A stretch of 53,614 nt of DNA from Candidatus Galloscillospira excrementipullorum (GCA_018714125.1 DVNV01000052.1:1-53614); one strand, 5' to 3'. Positions 25,987 through 34,339 are shown, counted from the stretch's first letter. The notes: generated by a model from the letters alone, not told the origin. Translations and numbers: made by a program.

Positions 25987-26015
25987 TTGCCTGCCGCCTC
26001 AAGCTGTGGTATCCT
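25987..26015 (+). promoter_or_regulatory. Promoter of the YcxB-like gene
   Basis: TTGCCT, 17-nt spacer, TATCCT (26010-26015) on the plus strand, 38 nt before the TTG start; divergent from the promoter at 25856-25884. Confidence 0.45.
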
Positions 26016-26053
26016 GTTGCAGAAGAAATCCTTTTATTAAGGAGGCTGCCGCC

Positions 26054-26575
26054 TTGGAATTTACCGTAACCACCCGCTACGACGGCCGCGCCATGGCCGC
26101 CCTGGCGCGCGCCTTGAGAAAAACCGTGCGCAAAAAGCAAAGCCGCCGCGCCCACGTCTTCGGCTGGATTGCCTTTTTCTCCGGCCTGCTGCTCGCCTTT
26201 TTCTCGGCGCTGGACGGGTCCTTTTTCACCTTTCGCTCCCTTGTGACCTGGTTTGCCGTTTTTCTCATTTTCGCCGCCCTCGTCTGGGAGGATGCGCTCA
26301 ACGGCCGCGTCGCCTTTCGCCGTATCCCGCCGGGCCTTGCCACCTCAAACACAACCTTTGACGAGCAGGGCTACCACAGTGTCACCGAGGTGGGGAGCTC
26401 GGACTTCCCCTATTCCAACATCGTCGCCCTTGCCCAGACAGAGGGATATTTTGTCTTTGTGTTTGGAAAAAACCACGGCCAGGTTTACGACAAGGCCGGC
26501 ATCTCGGGCGGGACGGCAGAGCAGTTTCGCCGCTTTATTGAGGACAAGACGGGGCAGGTCTTTGAATCGGTGTGA
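26054..26575 (+). CDS. YcxB-like membrane protein
   Basis: A 173-residue protein: a basic N-terminal region, two hydrophobic segments (about 35-52 and 58-75), then a soluble C-terminal part ending in a YcxB-like pattern (FPYSNIVALAQTEGYFVFVF). The start is TTG at 26054, chosen because GGAGG lies 8 nt upstream; no ATG with a site is near. A very long frame runs through here from 24350, but its first 560 codons are antisense to the symporter gene. Function unknown. Confidence 0.72.
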   Translation: MEFTVTTRYDGRAMAALARALRKTVRKKQSRRAHVFGWIAFFSGLLLAFFSALDGSFFTFRSLVTWFAVFLIFAALVWEDALNGRVAFRRIPPGLATSNTTFDEQGYHSVTEVGSSDFPYSNIVALAQTEGYFVFVFGKNHGQVYDKAGISGGTAEQFRRFIEDKTGQVFESV

Positions 26576-26693
26576 GCCCCGGTGCGGACGTGCGGCCCTG
26601 CGGGGGCCTCTTTGGGGCACCGTGCCCCTTCTTTTCTCAAAAAACAGTTTCTGCCCCAGGCGCATCGGGCAGTAAAAAAGGAGCCCTTTTGTG

Positions 26694-27515
26694 ATGTTTG
26701 ACAACATGATTGCCTCCCTTCGGGAAAAATCCCCTCTTATCCACTGCATCACCAATTACGTCACGGTGTCCGACGTGGCCAACATGCTGCTGGCCTGCGG
26801 CGCCTCCCCCATCATGGCAGATGACGCCGCGGAAGTACAGGAAATTTCCGGCATCGCCTCCGGGCTGTGCCTCAATCTCGGCACGCTGCACCGGAGCACG
26901 GTGGACTCCATGCTGCTGGCAGGCCGCACGGCCGCCGAACGCGGCATCCCCATCGTGCTCGACCCCGTGGGTGTCGGGGCCGCCGCGCAGCGTGCGATGG
27001 CCGCGCAGGCCCTGCTGCGGGAGCTCCCCATCGCGGTGCTGCGCGGCAACGTCTCGGAGGTCAAGGCGATTGCCGGCGTGGCCTCCTCCACCCGGGGCGT
27101 CGACGCCTGCTCGGCCGACCTTGTGACGCCCGAGACGCTGCCCGAGCTTGCCGCCTTTGTCACGCGCCTGGCGCTTGCGCTGCACTGCACGGTGGCCATG
27201 TCGGGCGCCATCGACGTGATTTCGGACGGGCGGGCAACCTACGCCGTCTTTAACGGCCACCCCATGATGCCCCGCATCACGGGCTCCGGCTGCATGCTGA
27301 CCGGCGTGGTGACCGCCTTTGCGGCGGCAAACCCCGGCAGCGCGGTGCAGGCCTCGACCGCCGCCTATGCCGCCATGGGCCTGTGCGGTGAAATCGCCCA
27401 TGCCGCCCTGCGCCCCGGGCAGGGCACCGGCGCCTTTCGCAGCAACCTCATCGACGCCATGAGCCTTCTCGACGACGACGCACTGCGGCAGGGCATGAAG
27501 GTGTGCATTTTCTAG
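26694..27515 (+). CDS. thiM: Hydroxyethylthiazole kinase
   Basis: A 273-residue kinase that phosphorylates the thiazole alcohol in thiamine salvage. Family stretches: IHCITNYVTV (about 16-25), LDPVGVGA (about 91-98), LRGNVSEVKAI (about 116-126) and GSGCMLTG with the catalytic cysteine (about 198-205). AAGGAG lies 10 nt before ATG 26694 and 7 nt before a GTG at 26691, so either start is possible. No TPP riboswitch landmarks appear upstream, and thiD/thiE are not in the window. Confidence 0.95.
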   Translation: MFDNMIASLREKSPLIHCITNYVTVSDVANMLLACGASPIMADDAAEVQEISGIASGLCLNLGTLHRSTVDSMLLAGRTAAERGIPIVLDPVGVGAAAQRAMAAQALLRELPIAVLRGNVSEVKAIAGVASSTRGVDACSADLVTPETLPELAAFVTRLALALHCTVAMSGAIDVISDGRATYAVFNGHPMMPRITGSGCMLTGVVTAFAAANPGSAVQASTAAYAAMGLCGEIAHAALRPGQGTGAFRSNLIDAMSLLDDDALRQGMKVCIF

Positions 27516-27558
27516 CCCCGCTCCCCGCCATGCTTTTCCCCGGAAAGGAGGACCCGCC

Positions 27559-27870
27559 ATGCCGCCGGACAGCAACAGCTTTTGCGCCATCTGGGACATT
27601 GTCAGGTGCATTCCGGAAGGGCGCGTGAGCACCTACGGACGCATTGCCCGGCTTGCCGGAAACCCCCGATGGGCCCGCGTTGTGGGCTATGCCATGCGCG
27701 CCTGCCGGGACGGCAGCGTCCCCTGTCACCGGGTGCTGCACCGGGACGGCAGCCTTTCGGCGGCCTTCGGCCCGGGGCCCGAAAACCGCCAACGGCTGCT
27801 GCTTGAAAAAGAGGGTGTGCCCTTCCTGCCGGACGGCAGGGTAGAGCTCGCCCGATGCCTGTGGCCGTAA
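27559..27870 (+). CDS. One-domain MGMT-family DNA alkyltransferase-like protein
   Basis: A 103-residue protein matching only the C-terminal DNA-binding/active-site domain of O6-alkylguanine alkyltransferases. The helix-turn-helix part (PEGRVSTYGRIARLAGNP) and the PCHRV cysteine motif (about 55-59) are present. Alkyltransferase-like proteins of this size usually replace that cysteine; here it is kept, so repair by alkyl transfer remains possible. AAAGGAGG precedes the ATG, 43 bp after thiM. Confidence 0.85.
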   Translation: MPPDSNSFCAIWDIVRCIPEGRVSTYGRIARLAGNPRWARVVGYAMRACRDGSVPCHRVLHRDGSLSAAFGPGPENRQRLLLEKEGVPFLPDGRVELARCLWP

Positions 27871-28033
27871 CGGCCAAAGCCGTCCGCCGGGCGGCGCCGT
27901 GCTGCCGGTGCCCTTTTTTGCTCCCGGCAGGCCGTTTCCCTCCCTTTTTTGCCGAAAACACGCCGCATGCGCACATCCGGCACACGCTTTTCCGCCGTGC
28001 TGCCAAGTGTGCGCCGGACACTTTTGCCAAAAG

Positions 28034-28068
28034 AAAAAAGCCCGGGCGCATGCTGCGCCCGGGCTTTT
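28034..28068 (-). terminator. Terminator of tRNA-Leu
   Basis: A 15-bp stem (28036-28050 with 28054-28068), 3-nt loop, and A-run at 28034-28039 giving U on the minus strand, starting two bases after the encoded CCA. Confidence 0.9.
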
Positions 28069-28069
28069 G

Positions 28070-28158
28070 TGGTGCCGGAGACCGGGATCGAACCGGCACG
28101 GGTGTCGCCACCCACGGGATTTTAAGTCCCGGGCGTCTGCCAATTTCGCCACTCCGGC
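28070..28158 (-). tRNA. tRNA-Leu (anticodon UAA)
   Basis: A full cloverleaf with a 7-bp acceptor stem (GCCGGAG with CTCCGGC), anticodon stem GGGA/TCCC around loop CTTAAAA with anticodon TAA, a long variable arm as in tRNA-Leu, the GTTCGATCC T-arm, and encoded CCA. It reads UUA codons. It is a lone tRNA with its own promoter and terminator. Confidence 0.97.
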
Positions 28159-28171
28159 AATTGCTCGTTTC

Positions 28172-28200
28172 ATTGTATCAGCCGCCTTGCACAAAGTCAA
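28172..28200 (-). promoter_or_regulatory. Promoter of tRNA-Leu
   Basis: TTGACT (28200-28195), 17-nt spacer, TACAAT (28177-28172) on the minus strand, ending 14 nt before the tRNA. Confidence 0.75.
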
Positions 28201-28311
28201 GAAGGTGGCCCCGTCCAGCCCCTCTGCCACGGCAAATCTGCCGGCAGAGGGATGCTTGTCATGTCCCGGGAAAAGTTTAGTCAGCTTCTGCCCTTCAAAT
28301 CCTGCCGTGCC

Positions 28312-29226
28312 TTAAAAGCCCGGCTCCTGGGACGGGGCGCTTTTTGCAGGCAGCACTCCCGTGCCGTCAAAGGCCGGGATGTGCCCCGTCCCCGCCGCCT
28401 CTCTGTCCTGAAGGTAGCCCTTCAGCCCCAGCCGTACGGCGGCGCCGGCCACCCTGTCATACTCAAAGGCGGTCAGCCTGCGGCCCAGCGCCGGGTGCCC
28501 CGCGACGGCGGGGGTGGGCGTATACTGCGCCATGATGCTGTAGCGCGTGCCGGCAGGCAGGTTGGCGGCACACCACTCGAGCAGCGCCACGCTGTCTTTG
28601 GAAAGGCCGGGCAGCACCAGATGGCGCACCAGCAGGCCGCGACGCAGCAGGCCCTCCCCGTCAAAGACGCAGTCCCCCGTCTGACGCGCCATTTCCAGCA
28701 GCGCGGCGCTTGCAACGGGGAAGTAGTCGGGCGAGCCGGAATAGAGCCCGGCGGCCCGGGCGTCAAAATACTTCAAGTCGGGCAAATAGACGTCCACCGC
28801 CCCCTCCAGCCCGCGCAGCTTTGGCACCAGCTCATACCCCGAGCTGTTCCACACCACCGGCAGGGGCTGGGGATTGTCGTGCAGCAGCCGCGTCAGCAGC
28901 GAGGTGTAGTGCGTGGGCGTGACCAGGTCCAGGTTGTGGGCCCCGGCCGCCGCAAGCTCTTTGAAAATTTCCAGCAGGCGCACCTCGTCAATGGTCTTTC
29001 CCCGGCACTCCCTGCTGATGACGGCATTTTGGCAATAGATGCAGCGCAGGCTGCAGCCCGAGAAAAAGACGGCTCCCGCCCCTCTCGTGCCGCTCAGGCA
29101 GGGCTCCTCCCCAAAGTGCAGCGCGGCGCGCGCCACGCGCGGTGCGGCGGGCGCGCCGCACAGGCCGGCAGCCCGGCTTCGGTCGGCGCCGCACGCTCTC
29201 GGGCAGTCAAAGCACGGGCCCGTCAT
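28312..29226 (-). CDS. Radical SAM protein (PflX/YgkA-like)
   Basis: A 304-residue radical SAM enzyme. The N-terminal CFDCPRACGADR and the CSLRCIYC triad (CxxxCxxC, about 57-64) bind the [4Fe-4S] cluster. The barrel contains conserved LVTPTHY and DLKYFD. The layout resembles PflX-type proteins, related to pyruvate formate-lyase activating enzymes but of unclear role. ATG 29226 overlaps the end of galE by 20 bp, with no clear RBS, so translation is probably coupled. Last gene of a seven-gene operon. Confidence 0.85.
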   Translation of the reverse strand: MTGPCFDCPRACGADRSRAAGLCGAPAAPRVARAALHFGEEPCLSGTRGAGAVFFSGCSLRCIYCQNAVISRECRGKTIDEVRLLEIFKELAAAGAHNLDLVTPTHYTSLLTRLLHDNPQPLPVVWNSSGYELVPKLRGLEGAVDVYLPDLKYFDARAAGLYSGSPDYFPVASAALLEMARQTGDCVFDGEGLLRRGLLVRHLVLPGLSKDSVALLEWCAANLPAGTRYSIMAQYTPTPAVAGHPALGRRLTAFEYDRVAGAAVRLGLKGYLQDREAAGTGHIPAFDGTGVLPAKSAPSQEPGF

Positions 29227-30232
29227 AGCCGAAAGGATTTTGGCTCTGCCAGTTCCATGCGTCCCGGCAGGCCTCCTCCATGGTGCGCAAGGGGCTCCAG
29301 CCAAGCTCCTGCCGCGCCCGCGTGATGTCGGCCCAGCAGGCCGCCAAATCCCCTTCGCGGCGCGGCCCCACCCTGCAGGGCACCGAAACACCGGTGGCCC
29401 GCTCAAAGGTGTCGATGAGCTCGCGCACGCTGACCGGCCGGCCCGCACCCAGGTTGCAGGTCAGCACGCCCGACGGCCGCCGCTCGAGCGCCTCGAGCGC
29501 CGCCACATGCCCCTGCGCAATGTCGCAGACATGCACATAGTCCCGCAGGCCGGTCCCGTCGGGCGTGGGGAAGTCGTCTCCCGCGATGACAAGCGGCGGC
29601 AGGCTGCCGGCCGCCGCCCTCGTCAGCCGGGGCAGCAGGTTGGAGGGCTCGCCCTGCGGCGCCTCGCCGATGCGTCCCGACTCGTGGGCGCCCACGGGGT
29701 TGAAATAGCGCAAAATCACCGCCGAAAAGTCGGGGTTTGCACGCGCTGCCGCCTCAATCATCTCTTCACAGGTCACCTTTGTCCTGCCGTAGGGCGAGCA
29801 GGGCCGCAGCGCCGCGCTCTCGTGCACCGGCTGCACCTCCTGCTCCCCATAGACGGTGGCCGAAGAGGAAAAGACCAGATAGGGCACCTTCTGCAGCGCC
29901 ATGACGCGCAGCAGCGTCAGCGTGCCGCCCACGTTGTTCTCATAGTATTCCAGAGGCTTTTCAAAGGATTCGGAAACCGATTTGAGCGCCGCGAAATGGA
30001 TGACGGCCTCCACATTGTTCTGCTCCACGACCTGCATGAGCTGCATGCCGTTTCGTACGTCGCACTCGTAGAGCTTGAAGGGCTGCCCCGTCAGCTCCGA
30101 GACGCGCTTGAGCGACTCCCGCGAGCTGTTGCACAGGTTGTCAACCGCCACCACCTCGTAACCCGCCTCCAGCAGGGCCAGGCAGGTGTGGCTGCCCAGG
30201 TATCCGCAGCCGCCCGTCACCAGCACGCTCAT
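29207..30232 (-). CDS. galE: UDP-glucose 4-epimerase
   Basis: A 341-residue extended short-chain dehydrogenase interconverting UDP-glucose and UDP-galactose. The NAD-binding GGCGYLGSH (about 7-15), the catalytic SSSATVYG (about 121-128) and YGRTK (about 146-150), and the FNPVGAHESG loop (about 177-186) are all in place. The ATG overlaps the stop of the thioredoxin-like gene (ATGA at 30229-30232). With the GT2 gene upstream it suggests sugar-polymer or glycolipid synthesis. Confidence 0.94.
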   Translation of the reverse strand: MSVLVTGGCGYLGSHTCLALLEAGYEVVAVDNLCNSSRESLKRVSELTGQPFKLYECDVRNGMQLMQVVEQNNVEAVIHFAALKSVSESFEKPLEYYENNVGGTLTLLRVMALQKVPYLVFSSSATVYGEQEVQPVHESAALRPCSPYGRTKVTCEEMIEAAARANPDFSAVILRYFNPVGAHESGRIGEAPQGEPSNLLPRLTRAAAGSLPPLVIAGDDFPTPDGTGLRDYVHVCDIAQGHVAALEALERRPSGVLTCNLGAGRPVSVRELIDTFERATGVSVPCRVGPRREGDLAACWADITRARQELGWSPLRTMEEACRDAWNWQSQNPFGYDGPVL

Positions 30233-30513
30233 AAAAGCCTCCTTGCCGCTTCCTGCAGCACCTCGAGCACCTGCCGCTTGGTCACGGTGCCCTCGTGCAC
30301 CTTGACGCCCTTGACATAAAAGGTGGGGACGTAGTAGTAGTCAAAGGTGTCGGCAAAGGCCGCCTCCTTGGATTCGTCAACTCTGCGAAAGCTGTCTGCC
30401 GCCTTGCGGTATTCGGGCATAATGCGGCAGATGTCTTCGATATAGCGCTCTGCCTTTTTGCAGTGGGGGCAGCCCGGCAGATAGAAATAGAGGTTTTCCC
30501 TTTCTTGAGACAT
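30229..30513 (-). CDS. Thioredoxin/glutaredoxin-like small protein
   Basis: A 94-residue thioredoxin-fold protein with the redox motif CPHC (about 14-17) and a conserved cis-proline in YYVPTFYVKG (about 58-67). It has no signal peptide, so it acts in the cytosol. AAAGGAG precedes ATG 30513. It lies 18 bp after the GT2 gene and overlaps galE by four bases. The partner is not identifiable. Confidence 0.82.
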   Translation of the reverse strand: MSQERENLYFYLPGCPHCKKAERYIEDICRIMPEYRKAADSFRRVDESKEAAFADTFDYYYVPTFYVKGVKVHEGTVTKRQVLEVLQEAARRLL

Positions 30514-30531
30514 GGTCAACGCTCCTTTTGT

Positions 30532-31245
30532 TCAGGATTTTTTCAGACGCCGGCGGATGCGCAGCGTCTGCCTTGCCATGCGCAGCGAGTCCCTCAGCAG
30601 ATGGACGCTGGAGGCGCCGTGCGTCCGAAGCTGCACCGGAAGCTCGGCCCATCTGCAGCCCCTTTTGACGGCAAGCGCCAAAAACTCCATATCGCAGGCA
30701 AAGTCGTCCACGGTGCAGGCCGCAAACAGCGCGCGCCCCACCTCGCCCTTCACGGCCTTGAGGCCGCACTGCGTGTCGCTCATGGGCAGCCCCAGCACCG
30801 TCTTTTGAAACACGGCAAACCCCCGCGACGCCAGCTTGCGCAGCGGGGGATAGCCCTTGTCGCTTCCCGCACTCAGCCGTCTCGAACCGCACACGAGGTC
30901 GGCCCCGCTGCTGCGCAGCAGCAGACAGGCCTCCCTCAGTGCGTCGGTCCCGTAGGCGAGGTCGGCATCGGTCAAAAGCAGCACGTCTCCCTTTGAGGCT
31001 GCCGCTCCGGCGCGCAGCGCAAAGCCCTTGCCCCGGTTTTGCCCGTAGCTCACCACCGTCGCGCCGGCCTGCTTTGCCAGCTCCGCCGTATTGTCGGCAG
31101 AGCCGTCGTCCACAACGATGAGCTCCGTTTGCCCCGGAAAGTCCTCTGCGGCGGCCTTGAGCCGGGAAAGCGTATCCTTGAGTATTTTCCCCTCGTTATA
31201 ACAGGGAATCACCACGGAAATCAGCGGCGAATCTGTCAGCGCCAC
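30532..31245 (-). CDS. Family 2 glycosyltransferase (dolichyl-phosphate-glucose synthase-like)
   Basis: A 237-residue GT-A glycosyltransferase. ISVVIPCYNEG (about 9-19), VVDDGSADNT (about 43-52), NRGKG (about 69-73) and the LTDADLA metal site (about 90-96) match GT2 enzymes that make polyprenyl-phosphate sugars. No C-terminal membrane helices are seen, unlike GtrB. The start overlaps the end of the FabK-like gene by 10 bp. The donor is probably a UDP- or GDP-sugar; galE in the same operon fits UDP-galactose. Confidence 0.85.
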   Translation of the reverse strand: MALTDSPLISVVIPCYNEGKILKDTLSRLKAAAEDFPGQTELIVVDDGSADNTAELAKQAGATVVSYGQNRGKGFALRAGAAASKGDVLLLTDADLAYGTDALREACLLLRSSGADLVCGSRRLSAGSDKGYPPLRKLASRGFAVFQKTVLGLPMSDTQCGLKAVKGEVGRALFAACTVDDFACDMEFLALAVKRGCRWAELPVQLRTHGASSVHLLRDSLRMARQTLRIRRRLKKS

Positions 31246-32174
31246 TTTTCCACCTGCTCCAGCGCCGCCTCGCGGGCCTCCTGCATCATCCTCTCGATGA
31301 TTTCCCGGCAGGTGCCGCGCCGCACCACCGAGCCGGCCGACTGGCCGGCCATAAAGGTGGACTGCTCGGGGTCTCCGTCCTTCATGGCGTGGGCGAGGCC
31401 GCCGCCCATGAGCAGCTTGGCCTTGTCGTAGCCCTCTTCCTTGAGCACTTCAAAATACTTTTCCACCAGGGGGGAGGTCACGGTGCGCACGTTGCGCCCC
31501 GTGCCGGGATTGCGGTAGACGCGCGTGTCGCTCTCCAGCGCATTGACAATGGCGTCCTTGTAGCCGTCCGAAGCGTTGCACTCGTCGGCCACGATGAAGG
31601 CGGTGCCGCACTGCACGCCCTCGGCGCCCATGGCAAAGGCGCCCGCCACGCCGCGTCCGTCCCCGATGCCGCCGGCCGCCACAATGGGAATGGTGCACAG
31701 GCGATGGGCCACGGGAATCATGGCCATCGTGCTGACCTCGCCGATGTGGCCGCCGGCCTCCATGCCCGAGCACACCACGGCGTCGGCCCCCAAATCCTCC
31801 ATCTTCTTGGCCACCTTGGCCGAGGGCACCACCGGCATCACCTTGATGCCCGCCGCCTTCCAGGCGGCAATAAAGTTCTTGGGAGAACCCGCTCCCGTCG
31901 ATACCACCGGCACCTTCTCTTCGATGATGACCTGCGAAATCTCATCCACATTTTTCATGAGCAGCATGACATTGACGCCAAAGGGCTTGTCGGTCAGCTC
32001 TCTCACGCGGCGGATGTTCTCACGCAGTGCCTCGGCAGAGCCCACCGAGTTGAGAATGCCAAGGCCGCCCGCATTGCTGACGGCAGCCGTCAAATCGGCG
32101 TCGGACACGGCGGCCATGCCGCCCTGAATCACAGGATACTCAATGCCAAACAGTTCCGTAATGCGCGTTTTCAT
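31236..32174 (-). CDS. FabK-like flavoenzyme (enoyl-ACP reductase II / nitronate monooxygenase family)
   Basis: A 312-residue FMN TIM-barrel protein. IEYPVIQGGMA (about 11-21), SVGSAEALRENIRRV, AAGGIGDGRGVAGA (about 176-189) and GVQCGTAF (about 197-204) are present, and the CNASDGYK segment resembles FabK more than nitronate monooxygenase. FabK performs the last step of fatty acid elongation, but no other fab gene is adjacent here. AAGGAGG precedes ATG 32174. Confidence 0.8.
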   Translation of the reverse strand: MKTRITELFGIEYPVIQGGMAAVSDADLTAAVSNAGGLGILNSVGSAEALRENIRRVRELTDKPFGVNVMLLMKNVDEISQVIIEEKVPVVSTGAGSPKNFIAAWKAAGIKVMPVVPSAKVAKKMEDLGADAVVCSGMEAGGHIGEVSTMAMIPVAHRLCTIPIVAAGGIGDGRGVAGAFAMGAEGVQCGTAFIVADECNASDGYKDAIVNALESDTRVYRNPGTGRNVRTVTSPLVEKYFEVLKEEGYDKAKLLMGGGLAHAMKDGDPEQSTFMAGQSAGSVVRRGTCREIIERMMQEAREAALEQVEKWR

Positions 32175-32188
32175 CCCAAATTTCCTCC

Positions 32189-32893
32189 TTACATCCGGGG
32201 CCCGCAGAGGCTCTCTGCCGCCCTCTCCTGTTCCCTTCCCGCCAGGCTGGGCCCTTCGCCCAACGCCTCCGAAGGGGTATTTCCACGGGGGCCTCCCCGC
32301 GTCACACGATGGATTTTGTGCGGTGAAACATCCGCCTGCCACAGCAGGTGCCTGCACAGCCCGTCAAAACGCCGGCGCACCGCCTCGGGCGGCTGCTCCC
32401 CGGTGTCCGGCAGGCGGCAGACCTCGGGCGCCGTGTCAAAAATCTTTACGTCATGCCGCAGCGCCAAAAATTCATAGTAGAGCATGGCATCGTCAATGCG
32501 GCGCACCAGCTCCCATTCGGCCGGCGTCAGCCCTTCGAGCCCGAAGGCCGAAAACACAACGGCGTCTATCCGCCGCTCGAGTTCGGCGTAGTCGGGCAGC
32601 AGCGCCTTGACCGGCCGGATGAGGTCGCTTAAGTAGGCCTCCCCGGCGTCGTGCAGCAGGCAGGCCAGCCGCACCGTGGGGCTCAGCCCCCGCTCCCAGG
32701 CCTCCGCCTCACAGTTGAGGCAGTGCTGCGCCACCGAATAAAATCTCTCAAAATGGCCTCCCGCACGGCACTGAAGGCTCAGCGCGTGCGACACGTCCAG
32801 CAGGCACACGTCCTCCTCACAAAAGGCCGAAAGGTCAATCTGCCTGCCGCTGATGGCGGCCATCACACAGCTCTTGCCGGCCGGCGCCTGCAT
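32189..32893 (-). CDS. HD-domain phosphohydrolase
   Basis: A 234-residue protein with the HD metal set: SVAQHC (about 54-59), LLHDAGEAYLSD (about 78-89) and a later RIDDAM aspartate (about 129-134). It is similar to YfbR-type/phage HD nucleotidases acting on dNMPs, although substrate cannot be fixed by eye. Its start shares one base with the prsA-like stop (TAATG at 32891-32895). The C-terminal 35 residues, Gly/Arg-rich, look non-conserved. An internal ATG at 32863 is an alternative start. Confidence 0.8.
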   Translation of the reverse strand: MQAPAGKSCVMAAISGRQIDLSAFCEEDVCLLDVSHALSLQCRAGGHFERFYSVAQHCLNCEAEAWERGLSPTVRLACLLHDAGEAYLSDLIRPVKALLPDYAELERRIDAVVFSAFGLEGLTPAEWELVRRIDDAMLYYEFLALRHDVKIFDTAPEVCRLPDTGEQPPEAVRRRFDGLCRHLLWQADVSPHKIHRVTRGGPRGNTPSEALGEGPSLAGREQERAAESLCGPRM

Positions 32894-34107
32894 TACTCCT
32901 GGTCTCCCTGCCCGTCTTCGCCGCCGGTGCCCTCAGTGGTACCTTCGGTTTCCCCGGTGCTGCCGGTGCCCTCAGTATCGCCTTCGGTCTCCCCGGTGCC
33001 GCCGGTATTGACGTCGCCCTCGGTCCCGTCGGTCTCGGGCTCAGGCGGGGTGTAGGGATTTTGCTCCTCATAGTAGGCCACCAGCACCTCGAGCTCCTTC
33101 TGGTCGAGCTTGATTTCGTTGTTCTCCTTATAGGCGTTGATCTCTTCCAAAATCTTGTTCTCGGCCTTTTCCATAAAGAGCACGTCGCGCACGGTGGCGC
33201 CGGTGCCGTAGACATCAAAATAGGTGGACTCCAAATCCTCCTCCCGCAGGGGGAAGCGCTTGATGATGTGGTAGCCCGAGCTGCCCAGCGTCAGGTCATA
33301 CTCGCCCTCTTCCAGCGAAAAGGCCGTCTCCAGAAATGCGGGGTCAAAGCTGACGGCCTGGTCGATGACATACCCCTCCGGCTGGCTCACCATGCCGGGG
33401 TCTTCACCGTATTCGGCCATCAGCTCGTCAAAGTCGGCGCCTTTGTCAAGCTGCGCCACCAGTGCGGTGGCCTGGTTGCCCGCCGCTTCGATTCCATCGG
33501 CGTCCAGCGTCTGCCCCTCGTCGTCAATGGTCTTGATGAGGATGTGCTTGACACGGATAAAATCGTCCTGCGCCGCCGTCCAGATGTCCTCGTCGGTGCA
33601 GCCCTCTTCTCCCGCCATGCTGGCGGTCAGCTTGTCAATTCTCTGATAGGCATAGAGGTTTTCCTTGAAGAAGTCCATGCTCATGCCGGCGTCGGCAACG
33701 GCCTGCTCAAAGGCCTCCTCGCTGCCGTAGGCCGCAACGTAGCTGTCAATCTGGCTCTGCACTGCCGCATCGTCCTCTTCGGTTAGCTCCAGGCCGCGCT
33801 GCTCAAACAGCACGTTGATGACGGCCTGCGTCGCCGCCAAATCCAGCGCATAGTTGACCACTTCCTCGAAGTAGGTCCCGCTTTCCTCGTCCATCTTCTC
33901 GTCGCTGAAGGTGGAAAAGGCCGCCTGGCGCTGATCTTCAAAGCTCGAGACCAGGCTGGAATAATAGTAATAAAACTCCTCCGAGGACACAACGGCGTCG
34001 CCCAGCGTGGCAATGGGGTTCTTAAAGGGCGAAGCCGTGCAGGCCGCCAAAGAGAGGGCCATGACCAGGGCCATGGCTGCGGCAAGCATCTGTTTTACTT
34101 TTTTCAT
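32893..34107 (-). CDS. PrsA-like parvulin foldase lipoprotein
   Basis: A 404-residue lipoprotein. The signal peptide ends in a lipobox (SLAAC, Cys at about 23), followed by a SurA/PrsA-type N-terminal helical region (about 30-180) and a parvulin peptidyl-prolyl isomerase-like domain (about 185-290; VKHILIKT, and GSSGYHIIKRF). The tail of about 50 residues is Gly/Thr/Glu-rich and contains a 13-residue tandem repeat. It should act outside the membrane in folding exported proteins. It is the first gene of a seven-gene operon. Confidence 0.88.
   Translation of the reverse strand: MKKVKQMLAAAMALVMALSLAACTASPFKNPIATLGDAVVSSEEFYYYYSSLVSSFEDQRQAAFSTFSDEKMDEESGTYFEEVVNYALDLAATQAVINVLFEQRGLELTEEDDAAVQSQIDSYVAAYGSEEAFEQAVADAGMSMDFFKENLYAYQRIDKLTASMAGEEGCTDEDIWTAAQDDFIRVKHILIKTIDDEGQTLDADGIEAAGNQATALVAQLDKGADFDELMAEYGEDPGMVSQPEGYVIDQAVSFDPAFLETAFSLEEGEYDLTLGSSGYHIIKRFPLREEDLESTYFDVYGTGATVRDVLFMEKAENKILEEINAYKENNEIKLDQKELEVLVAYYEEQNPYTPPEPETDGTEGDVNTGGTGETEGDTEGTGSTGETEGTTEGTGGEDGQGDQE
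32926..33003. repeat. 39-bp tandem repeat in the prsA-like tail
   Basis: Two near-identical 39-bp units (32926-32964 and 32965-33003) encode a 13-residue Thr-Gly-Glu-rich unit; a degenerate third copy lies to the right. In-frame copy-number change is possible. Confidence 0.75.
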
Positions 34108-34193
34108 TTCGTTCCTCCGTTCGGGGTGGCCGGAAAACCCTTCCGTGCCGGCGGGTTTCCTGCCTCCCCCGTCTTTTGCTCATGGCTTTTGTT

Positions 34194-34222
34194 ATTATAC
34201 TCCAAAATAAAGGCGATGTCCA
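34194..34222 (-). promoter_or_regulatory. Promoter of the prsA-to-radical-SAM operon
   Basis: TGGACA (34222-34217), 17-nt spacer, perfect TATAAT (34199-34194) on the minus strand. The 34108-34491 interval otherwise holds only this promoter and the terminator at 34340-34380. Confidence 0.65.
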
Positions 34223-34339
34223 GACGGCGCAGCAGGGGAATTGGCGCTGTCTTCCCGTCCCCCGCGCCCCGCTTTCCCGCCTTCCCTTGAGACGCGGCAA
34301 GTCCCCCACGGGTTCCCCTTCCCCGGCATCTCAAAATGC

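Noticed and set aside
24350-26575. A 741-codon plus-strand open frame
   Set aside because: Its first 560 codons are antisense to the SSS symporter gene and have the Arg/His/Gln-rich look of shadow frames; only the end from TTG 26054 is a gene.
26576-26693. Possible TPP riboswitch before thiM
   Set aside because: The conserved CTGAGA-type core of the THI element is absent; the interval only has short G/C hairpins.
28220-28251. 9-bp inverted repeat after the radical SAM gene
   Set aside because: No U-run on either strand, so it was not called a terminator of the seven-gene operon.
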